Assembly (NCBI RefSeq): GCF_000092065.1
Contig: NC_009366.1
Coordinates: 378,001-442,000, forward strand
Length of the DNA stretch: 64,000 nucleotides
Direction: 5' to 3'
Source of the DNA: Ostreococcus lucimarinus CCE9901
Taxonomy: Eukaryota > Chlorophyta > Mamiellophyceae > Mamiellales > Bathycoccaceae
Made by a program: the position numbers and the translations under genes. Of the stretch, positions 1-8,176 are shown one piece after another. Positions within the stretch are counted from its first letter, which is position 1. Every line of letters begins with the position of its first letter. Below the pieces are notes generated by a model that searched no databases, was not told where the DNA came from, and saw only the letters and a program-made list of their open reading frames with translations.

Positions 1-2599
1 GTCGATATTGGGCGCGTGCTTTTCGACATACGCGTACAATTTCTCAAGTTCGCTCGCTGTCGCGTTTCTGACGGCGAATTTCGTCTCGCGAACCTCGCTG
101 ACTGGCTTCGCGGCGGTCGTTTTCGGCTTCTTCAACTCCAACCGATCTCTAAGTCGCACATTCTCCTCTTGCAGAGCGCGTACTTTCGCGCGCGAACTGT
201 CGAGCTGGAACTCACGAGTTTGCACGCGTACTCGTAATCTTTCGAGCTCTCCTGCGTATGATTTCATTTCCTCTACGCTCACGGTGGAAGAGCCGTTGAT
301 GCCCCTCTTAATATTCTGATCAATATAACGCGCATTTGCAGCGCGTTCCTCCGCGAGTTCTGTCTCGAGCTGCACGAACTTTTCCTCGAGAATCTTGAAG
401 AAGCTCTCATCGATGACGGTTGAGAGCGCTTTGGGAACTCGAACCATCTGGTTTGGCTCTGCTTTGACATCAGGACGCTCCATATTGCTTTCTTCTTTCT
501 CAGTGACTGTTTTCTTTGCATCTGCCGCTGCCGCGACTTTATTGACCAAAAGTGGAGGAACGGCAATAGCAGGCGAAGGCTCGACCGTTTGATCATCGAC
601 CGCAGTGCGCACTTGAGCCTCTCGCATTAAATTCTCGCGCCGCGACACCGCAGTCGGTGCGGACGTCGGTGCGGAGTGGAACGCGTCGCCAGTGTCCGTT
701 TCCGTTCTTGTCGGCCCGCGTGCGTCCGCTGCGGCGTGCGACGCTAGCGCAGGAACCACGAATTCCTCGTCTTCAATTCTAGTTTGCCATTGATACTCAA
801 ACTCTCTTGACATGATGCGCGCCATCTTGAACACTGGCGTGTCGTCTTTGTTGTAAGTCATCGCATTGGACCAAACCAGTCGAACGTCGGCGGCGTACGC
901 CTCGACATTTTTCTCGTCGTAATACCCCGCGTCGATGCGTTCTTTAATCGTACCGAGATCCATCGGATTTTTAATGACTTCGAAGTAGTCTGGAATCTCC
1001 CAGTACACCGGATCGACTGGACGCAAGAAAATGTACGCGTTCTTGTGTACCATGAGAGAGCGATGAATCGACTTGATGCGGGTAAGTGGGGTCGCGACAC
1101 GTCCGCCTTTCGGCCTACCGCGCGGCGCTGGAGCCTTATTCGCACCGTCGCTCCCTCCATCTTCATCGTCTTCGTCGAACGAGCTAGACTTGTGCAAACG
1201 TTTTCGTCGCTTCGCCGTTTGCTTCAAAGACGTCGTTCCCGCGCCGCGGCCGCCGCCGCCGGCTAAACGATACCTTTGAATACCGAAATAATAATCCTGC
1301 ATGCATTGCACTAGATGACGCTTGAACTTTTGATAGGTGATGTCGGCCTCCTTGAATGCTTGTTTGTTGTGTGTCGGTTCCAAGGAGTCCGCCTCGATGA
1401 CACCGATCATATCCTTCATCATTGTGTTCGCCTGCAGCTGCGAACCGAAGCGTTGGTGCATGCGAATCAATCGGTTCTTGTTGTAAATGTGGAACCCACA
1501 CTTCTTCGAAGTTTCATCCGCGGCGTATCCGATGTGAATCGTGATTCCCGCGTCCAAGCCTCGCGGCTTGTACTCCGGAAACACATAATATTCTCGCGCG
1601 AGATGCGCGATCGGGTCTCGCGGCACGACTGGTCGCCCGCGAAGCGTGAATTCGCACCGCGGTTTCAGGTACAAAATTTCCATGTAAGCACGTAAACTAT
1701 AGTCTTCCTGCACATCAATCGACGCCTGCTGGCCTTCGCGCGATTGTTGGAAAATCGGTCCGCGCACCGCTCGCTCGTCATCTGGGATAGCCCCCACCAG
1801 ACGAATGTCATCCTTGTAGCTCGTGAAATCCAACTCGGGCGGATCGCGCAAGTTGAAAAGTACGATGCGCGTCCCGTGTGAACCTCTTATCTTGTCCAAC
1901 TCTCGCATCAACTGTGGCTCCGAGGGTACGAATGAATATCGCAAGATCACAGACATGTGTTCATCCCATTTTTTCGTATTCGCTGGTTCGCTCGCGACGT
2001 ATGAAACCCTGCCGCCAGTCGTCGCGTCTCGCTCCATCCTCCACGAAAACATCGGAATCAGAATGTCGTCCAGCTCGGCGTCATCTAAAAACGTCTGTGA
2101 CAGGAACGCGACGTGGGCGTACCCATCTCTTTTCGTCAATATCAACGCGTCTCGCGCCAATCGCATCGATCCAGACTTAAAACCGATACCAAACCGCCCG
2201 ACGTTCCCAGCCTTGTGTTCCTTGTCGCTAAAACCAAACGACAGCATGCCGACCAGTCGCCGACGATCCATGCCCACGCCGTCGTCTTGAACGATGATGC
2301 CCACATTATTCTTGGGATCGACCATTTTAGAAAGCTCTACGACGTCGACGTGTACGGCTTTGGCTCCACACTCCGCGTCTTGCGCGCTACGTTCGAGCGA
2401 GAGCGAACGCGCGCGTCAGTCTCGCGTTCCGTCGCGTCGAAACGAAGAAAATCGAGCGAAAACGAGATTCACCGCGCCTCTCAAAATCGCATCGCTCCGC
2501 TTCGTAAACGCACTTATCGATCAGTTCCGCGAGCGCCCCTAACGGCCACACGTGACTCGTGGCGTTACCTGCGCTCAAAAACGACGCGACGCTCCGCAT
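1..2599 (-). CDS. MORC-type GHKL ATPase with AT-hook and bromodomain (partial, 3' end beyond window)
   Basis: Two exons, complement(<1..2386, 2514..2599), giving at least 824 codons. Exon 1 encodes GNATSHVWPLGALAELID, the MORC N-terminal ATPase signature; splicing restores LIDNAQDAEC, the Asn/Asp box that binds Mg-ATP. Next come DDGVGMD and GRFGIGFKSGS (GHKL motifs 2 and 3) and a MORC-like transducer region to about residue 370. A PRGRPKGGR AT-hook lies near residue 445, then a full bromodomain at about 460-560 (PVDP, PDYFEVIKNPMDLGTI and the acetyl-lysine-binding Asn in MTYN). The tail is predicted coiled coil and is still open at base 1. Plant and animal MORCs remodel chromatin and silence genes, but usually end in a coiled coil, with a CW zinc finger in animal forms. 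No CW finger is seen here. A bromodomain would direct the ATPase to acetylated histones; that role is inferred. Confidence 0.88.
2387..2513 (-). other. Intron 1 of the MORC-bromodomain gene
   Basis: A 127-nt intron with donor gtgcgt, a CTGAC branch point about 30 nt before the end, and acceptor tag. Without removal the frame is lost within the ATPase N box. Removal gives an exact MORC motif, which is strong support. Confidence 0.85.
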
Positions 2600-3297
2600 C
2601 AGTCAGTCTTCAGTCTCCGCGACTCGCCGTCTCCGCGATCGTCCCGATTCTCCGCGATCGCGCGCCGCTTTCCCCGCGTTTCCCCCTCACATCTCTCACG
2701 CACTCTTCAGCATCCGCGGGTGCGCCTTCGAGTGTTCCATAGCTCGCGCATCTCTCTGTCGATCCACGTCGAACGTCACTCCGGGAGCCGTCGCGCGCTC
2801 TTCCTCCTCCTCGCCGTCCCGTTCGTCGCCGACGCGTTCCAGCCCCGCCAGCTCCACGCGTTGTGGTTTTTGCTTCCGTCTCTGCGTCGTTCCGTCCCGG
2901 TCCCACCGTCAGTCGTCCGCGACGCGCGAAACCGTCGCATCCGTCTCCTCCCGCGTCCGCGTCGCGCGTCGCGCGCGCGCGCCGCGACGGTCGCACCATT
3001 CCGCTCGACGTTCGCCCGCGCGCGTCCCGTCGCGAACCGATTCACGAAAACCCGCGTCGACGCGCCGATCCCGCGAATCGCCCGCCGTCGCGCGCGCTCG
3101 CGGCGCAATAATTTAACCCGCGCGTCGCGTCGCGCGCGCGACGTCGTTCGCGCGCGCGCGACGAAGTGCCGCGCGCCGTCGCGGCGTCCGAGCGCGGGCA
3201 ACAACGCGCGCGTTCGGACGCACGAGGACGCGCGACGCCGCCGTCTCTCGGCGCACACGCGCGCGCGCGCGACGCGAAGATTTTTCTCCGCCTCGGC
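2600..3297. promoter_or_regulatory. Divergent intergenic region between MORC and CotH genes
   Basis: About 700 bp between divergent start codons, long for this window. It is rich in cg and tc dinucleotides, with open frames on both strands that are Arg/Ser-rich and carry no recognisable domain. It probably holds two promoters and 5' untranslated regions. No discrete element could be identified. Confidence 0.4.
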
Positions 3298-6279
3298 ATG
3301 GCGCGCGATCGGCGCGATCGAGCGTCGCGCGCGGATGGGACCGCTCGAGCGAACCCTCGCGGGCGCGCGCGCGCGCGAGGCGTCGTCGTCGTCGTCGCGG
3401 CGTGCGCGGCGATCGTCGAGGCGGCGGTCGTCGAGGACGCGACGAGTCGGTCGATCGGGTTCGTCGCGACGGGCGAGGACGCGGTGGTGCGCGCGCGGGT
3501 GGTGACGGATCGGTCGCGGGCGAGGACGCGGGTGTCGGCGCGGTGCGCGAAGGGGTGGGAAGGCGAGACGCGCGTCGAGGCGCGCGACGACGGACGATGG
3601 CCGGACGACGTCGCGAACGACGGCGTGTACGCGGCGAAGTGCTCGACGGATGGTTTGCGAGCGGGTGAACGCGTGCGGTGGCGATGGGAGGTGGAATCGC
3701 CGGAACGCGCGTTCGCGCCGACGGGACGGGCGAGATATTACGGGACGGTTCTCGAAAAAGATTTAAGAGCGGATACGAGTCTGAGCGTCGTGCACGTGTT
3801 CGCCCCGGACTATCGGAAGATGACCACCGACGAGGGCGAACGGGTTGGGGTGTACTTTGAGGGGCGGTATTACGACGACGTCCTCATGCGCCGACGAGGA
3901 TCGAATCGTAAGGAAGCCGTGATCGGGGTCGATTTGTCCGCCGCGAATTGGCCCAAGCACAAGTTTAAGCTCGATTTTCACGGTCGGGTGTTCAAGTTCG
4001 ACGAGAACGAGCGCAAGGTAGAGGAAATTAATTTGCAGTCGCATTATCAAGAGCCAGGGGAAGAGACGTACCTACGCGAGAATCTCGGATTCGCCATACT
4101 GCGCCGCGCCGGCGTGCCGGCGTCGCTGACCAAGCACGTACAAGTCCGCGTGAATAACGAGTTCTACGGATTATTCTCGTTGATCGAGCAAGTCGACTCG
4201 ACTTTCCTTCGCCGGAACTATCTCGATCCTGAAGGAGCGTTGTATAAGGCGGTGAATTGGAAGTACAGCAATCTTCGAGCGGGAGATCCGAACCTGCCTT
4301 GCCCGTACGCTACGCCCGATTACAAGCGAGAATGGATGAACGACGGTTGTCCGGAAATCTATCGTAAAGCTTCAAAGGCGAATCGTGACAATTGGGACGA
4401 TTTGTGGGAGCTCACGCAAGTGATCGAGCGCGTACGCAGGAATCCCGGGGGCGAGGCGTACTTGCTGTACGATCATACCAATCTTCCCGCCTTGGTGAAC
4501 GAAATGGCTGCACAAACGCTCATGCTCGGAGCCGATCGCTGTACAAAGAACTACTACATGCACAAAGACTGGACGGGCGAATGGTCGCGTATTCCGTGGG
4601 ACGTGGAAGACGTGTTTCCGGGAGATAAACGATACGGCATCGACCTCTGTAAGTCGAGTGAATGCGACAAGAAATCAACCGCGTATTGCATTCTGTCGTG
4701 CGAAAAGTTCAACTCGCCGCTGTACTGCGACCGAAATCATCCCCAGGACATCTTTTACGCTCAATCTCCCGAGCAAGACCCTCGATCAACGTACAATGTT
4801 CTCATAGACGTTATGCTCGCAGTCTGGCCAGTCAAGGAGATGTACTTCACCCGCTTGCGCACGCTTATGGATGAGATTTTGGCAACGTCGTTCATCGACG
4901 ACTACGCGAGGCGCACGTTGAACATTATACGCAAAGATGCTCTGCGGGATTCAGAGAAGTGGGGGGTCGGCGCCGTGCGAGCTATCGACCAAGGCGTGCT
5001 TCAGCTGCTCTCGCAAATCGTCCCGAAACGCCGAGACCAATTGTTCAACCAATACAGCTCCATGATACCATCGTCGACGCCTTCGAATGCGCGAGTGTAC
5101 GTCTCACACGCGCAAAAGAATGGCGTTGAAGCGTACGTCAAGATTAGTAATCCGAACGGCTATGCCGTGGACGTGTCGTTTTGGATAGTCGAAACTCGAG
5201 GCGGGTGGAAATATACGCTGAAACCGGGCACCGTTCTCGGCGCCGGTCGCACCCTGTTCGTCGTCAGGGACGCGAAAGAATTCAGACGTCGCGCGACGTG
5301 GGCTCGCCGCGAATACCCCGAAGGCGTCTTCGTGCAAGGAAATTTCCAATCTGATTTAGACACAGATGACGTGAATATGATTTCTGTGACAAGGACATCC
5401 GAGCGCGTCGCCGCGCTCAACGGACGTGGGCGCGCGTTCAGACGGTTTCGACCACGCGTAGGATTCGACAACACTTCGTGCGCGCTCCCAGATGTCGGTC
5501 CTTGGAGCGAATACGGTGATTGCTGCGCCGAAGGCAAATGCGGTTTGTGGTGCGGCGTCCAAAACGCCGCGCGAGTTCGACGTCGAGACGTGAACATCAC
5601 GCTCGGACTTGATCCGAACGATTTACCGCAGTGTTTGGTCCATAGCTATGAGATTGATAGACGCTGCGCGAGCCTTGAGTGCGGCACGCCGAGACCGCCG
5701 AACTCGACGGCGTGTCGAATTCCCTCGAATGAATCGTTTGTGCGTCTCTCGCGAAACGACCAAAGCGTCATCTTTAGTCCGATTTTCGGCTTGAACACAC
5801 GCACGTGGGAGGATTGGAGTTACAAGGTGGAAGTCGCACCGCACGACGCGCACGGCGTCGATGGCGCTTCAAAGTCGTTGAAAATCCTCGTACACTCGGG
5901 TGGTGGTTTGGCGTTTCGAGCGACGGCGCGAAACGACACTCGGCTCACTTCCGCACACTTCTGGATCGCGAGACACGCCCCGCCCCAACCCCTTCCGCGC
6001 CTCGTCTTCGACCTCGAGTCGACGAGCGATAACACCACGACGACGCGCGCGGCGCCCGGAGAGTTTCTTCGAGGCATCGCCCGCGCGCAGAGCGACTGGA
6101 ACGCCGGTTGCTACGTCGAAATCATCGCCGATTTCGCCGGCTTCGACGACTCTCCGACCACCGCGGCGCGCGAGCCGTCGTCCGTCAAAATCGTTCTCAA
6201 GAGCGCGTTCGGCTCGCCAACGCGTCTCTGGCTCGGTCGCGCGGTGGCCGTGTTCTCATCTCACGAAAACGCGCCGTAA
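3298..6279 (+). CDS. Secreted CotH-kinase family protein with lamin-tail-like and TSP1-like regions
   Basis: 993 aa from the first in-frame ATG. An Arg-rich start is followed by a hydrophobic signal or anchor segment (about residues 28-45). The CotH domain runs from about 150 to 560. It shows YGLFSLIEQVDSTFLRRN near 290 and the IPWDVEDVFPG motif near 430, which matches the metal-binding Asp region of CotH kinases. CotH proteins are atypical protein kinases of spore coats and secretory pathways (Bacillus CotH, the Fam20C-like fold). Residues 595-700 resemble a lamin-tail/beta-sandwich domain, and about 730-780 is a Cys-rich stretch starting VGPWSEYGDCC, like a thrombospondin type 1 repeat. It probably acts in the secretory lumen or at the cell surface; the substrate is unknown. 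Confidence 0.8.
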   Translation: MARDRRDRASRADGTARANPRGRARARGVVVVVAACAAIVEAAVVEDATSRSIGFVATGEDAVVRARVVTDRSRARTRVSARCAKGWEGETRVEARDDGRWPDDVANDGVYAAKCSTDGLRAGERVRWRWEVESPERAFAPTGRARYYGTVLEKDLRADTSLSVVHVFAPDYRKMTTDEGERVGVYFEGRYYDDVLMRRRGSNRKEAVIGVDLSAANWPKHKFKLDFHGRVFKFDENERKVEEINLQSHYQEPGEETYLRENLGFAILRRAGVPASLTKHVQVRVNNEFYGLFSLIEQVDSTFLRRNYLDPEGALYKAVNWKYSNLRAGDPNLPCPYATPDYKREWMNDGCPEIYRKASKANRDNWDDLWELTQVIERVRRNPGGEAYLLYDHTNLPALVNEMAAQTLMLGADRCTKNYYMHKDWTGEWSRIPWDVEDVFPGDKRYGIDLCKSSECDKKSTAYCILSCEKFNSPLYCDRNHPQDIFYAQSPEQDPRSTYNVLIDVMLAVWPVKEMYFTRLRTLMDEILATSFIDDYARRTLNIIRKDALRDSEKWGVGAVRAIDQGVLQLLSQIVPKRRDQLFNQYSSMIPSSTPSNARVYVSHAQKNGVEAYVKISNPNGYAVDVSFWIVETRGGWKYTLKPGTVLGAGRTLFVVRDAKEFRRRATWARREYPEGVFVQGNFQSDLDTDDVNMISVTRTSERVAALNGRGRAFRRFRPRVGFDNTSCALPDVGPWSEYGDCCAEGKCGLWCGVQNAARVRRRDVNITLGLDPNDLPQCLVHSYEIDRRCASLECGTPRPPNSTACRIPSNESFVRLSRNDQSVIFSPIFGLNTRTWEDWSYKVEVAPHDAHGVDGASKSLKILVHSGGGLAFRATARNDTRLTSAHFWIARHAPPQPLPRLVFDLESTSDNTTTTRAAPGEFLRGIARAQSDWNAGCYVEIIADFAGFDDSPTTAAREPSSVKIVLKSAFGSPTRLWLGRAVAVFSSHENAP

Positions 6280-6406
6280 ACGTTCGTTTGTATGATAGCA
6301 CTCGACGCTTTCGCCGCGACGACCGCGCGGACGAACGGCGTTCGTCGAACGCCTTCGCGCGCGACGCCTCGCGCGCCTCACACCGCGACGCGCGCCGATT
6401 CGCGAC

Positions 6407-7126
6407 ATGCGCGCGATCGCGCGCGCGCGCCCGTCGGTGGCGCCTTCGCGCGCGGTGCCGACGCCGCGACGCGGGACGATCGCGGTCGGTCGCGCGGCGC
6501 GCGCGCGCGCGCGCGTCGACATCGTTGCGTCTCACGAGTGCGCGAACGCGCGTCGTCGCGTCGTCGTCGCGCGCGCGGCGACGAGCGACGACGCGAGCGA
6601 CGACGCGAACGAGACGAGTGGGATGGCAAAGGTCAAGGCGTGGTGGCGAGACGCGGCGAAGATCGATAAGAAGAAGATTGCCTCGCTCGGTTCGGCGGCG
6701 TTGCTGTCGTACGGGTTCGTGAGTAACGTGTTTTACGTGACGTCGTTGATGCTGGCGACGTACACGGCGGTGAAGACGACGGGGGCGAGCCCGCTGGTGA
6801 ATTCGCTGTCGATGAAGACGTTCGCGTCGTCGTATTTTGGGTTGTGGATGATTCAAAACTTTTTGCGCCCGGCGCGATTCGCGTTGTCGGTGGCCATCTC
6901 CCCGGGGACGGATAGAATCGTGGAGTTCTTTCGTAGGTACGCGCCGAATAACGATAAGAAGTGGGCGTTTGCGTTGACTGTGTTTTGCATCAACGTTGTC
7001 GGGACTTTTGCGTACATGTTTGCCGGGTTTGGATTGATCGTAGCGCTCACGGGCGTACCGCTGGAATTGTCATCTTTCGGCGGACTGTTGGCAGCCGCCA
7101 AAACGGCAAAGACGGGCGCGGTGTAG
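6407..7126 (+). CDS. FAM210/DUF1279-like plastid membrane protein
   Basis: 239 aa. The first 65 or so residues are rich in Arg, Ala and Ser and end near VVVARAATSDDA, typical of an alga plastid transit peptide. The mature part has AALLSYGFVSNVFYV, a first membrane segment, NFLRPARFALSVAISPGTD, and a second membrane segment around CINVVGTFAYMFAGFGL. This layout matches plant proteins of the DUF1279/FAM210 type, which sit in organelle membranes and have no settled biochemical role. The family call rests on motif pattern only. The gene follows the CotH gene on the same strand after 127 bp. Confidence 0.6.
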   Translation: MRAIARARPSVAPSRAVPTPRRGTIAVGRAARARARVDIVASHECANARRRVVVARAATSDDASDDANETSGMAKVKAWWRDAAKIDKKKIASLGSAALLSYGFVSNVFYVTSLMLATYTAVKTTGASPLVNSLSMKTFASSYFGLWMIQNFLRPARFALSVAISPGTDRIVEFFRRYAPNNDKKWAFALTVFCINVVGTFAYMFAGFGLIVALTGVPLELSSFGGLLAAAKTAKTGAV

Positions 7127-7176
7127 CGCGCGCGCTGTCGAGGCTGATTGAAATTCAATTATTGTACGTGTGTTTA

Positions 7177-8088
7177 CTAATCGTCAAAGTGCAACGCGCC
7201 GTCGTCTTCGTCGTCGTCCGAGTACTCCTCTTCTCGCTTCAACACGGTGACGATATCGCGAATCACCGAACCGCCGTGTCCGCGCCGTTCGAGCCAAGCC
7301 ATCAGACGTCTTACGCGCGCCTGAAAGTCTCCGCGTTTATTCCTCTTAAACTGCGTTCGAGCTGCCTGCAAGAGTTCCTTTGCCCGCGTTCGTTCTAAAT
7401 TTTCCTCGTCGTCCTCGTCGTCGTCCTCGTCGTCGTCCTCGTCGTCTTCAAATAAATCAATCTTTATGGCCCCACCCTCCGCGAACACGGGCCCAAATCC
7501 TAAGTCTATGTCTCGATCATCCACGCCTTTCTGTCGCAGCGCCCCTCGCACGCGCCACGCCGCCCATCTCGAGTTTCTCCACTTGTACCTCGCGAACGCC
7601 TCTGCGTACGCGGCGTCGCTTTGCACCCCCGCGCGTTGCATAGCATCCAACGCCTCGTTCGCATCCTCAGCCTCGTATCCCTTATCGATCGTCAATTTAT
7701 CAAATAACTCCTTACGCGTGCGCGGTTTGTATTCGAGAAATCGCACGATTTGCGCTTTGGCGTCGTCCACGCGCGTCGGTTGAAACGCTCCGGTGGATTT
7801 GTACTTTGTCCCACTCAGTGGTTGATTCTTGAGCGATTCAAAGACGTCCGCGCGCGTCTTCTTCCTAGGCACCTCGGATGCATCGTCGGCGTTCGCCTGC
7901 GCGCGCGTGCGAAGCGCGAAGCCTCGCGTGCGCGATGGAAACGACGTCGTCGTCGCCGACTGGGACGAGTCCAACTTCAAACGCCTCGGCGTCGCCTCGG
8001 CGTGCGTGAGTCGTTCGGCCGGAGCCAGTGGGCGCGCGCACGCGGTACGAACGAATGTGAGAAACATATCGACGCGCGCGCGACGCAT
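7177..8088 (-). CDS. recX: RecX-family recombination regulator, organelle-targeted
   Basis: 303 aa from the ATG at 8088; the longer frame starts only with TTG. A basic presequence of about 90 residues precedes the RecX helical repeats at about 105-300: FLEYKPRTRKELFDKL, a YAEAFARYKWRNSRW segment and a VRGALRQKGVDD segment are diagnostic. Bacterial RecX binds and restrains RecA filaments. Plant RECX proteins are organelle proteins that tune plastid and mitochondrial recombination. An insert of about 20 Asp/Glu residues splits the repeat region, and a second acidic patch sits near the C terminus; such inserts are not usual in bacterial RecX. It converges on the preceding gene, with only 50 bp between the stop codons. 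Confidence 0.85.
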   Translation of the reverse strand: MRRARVDMFLTFVRTACARPLAPAERLTHAEATPRRLKLDSSQSATTTSFPSRTRGFALRTRAQANADDASEVPRKKTRADVFESLKNQPLSGTKYKSTGAFQPTRVDDAKAQIVRFLEYKPRTRKELFDKLTIDKGYEAEDANEALDAMQRAGVQSDAAYAEAFARYKWRNSRWAAWRVRGALRQKGVDDRDIDLGFGPVFAEGGAIKIDLFEDDEDDDEDDDEDDEENLERTRAKELLQAARTQFKRNKRGDFQARVRRLMAWLERRGHGGSVIRDIVTVLKREEEYSDDDEDDGALHFDD

Positions 8089-8176
8089 GCGATGGCGAAA
8101 CCGCGCGCGGTCGTTTGAAGACGATGCAAGCGAAAAAGAGATGGATACGTTTCCGTGATAGTAATACAAAATTGAA

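Noticed and set aside
2552-3505. 317-codon plus-strand open frame between MORC and CotH
   Set aside because: Starts inside MORC exon 1, is Arg/Ser-rich with no domain, and overlaps the CotH start in another frame.
8089-8169. Longer RecX start at 8169
   Set aside because: The codon there is TTG; the first ATG at 8088 leaves a normal presequence.
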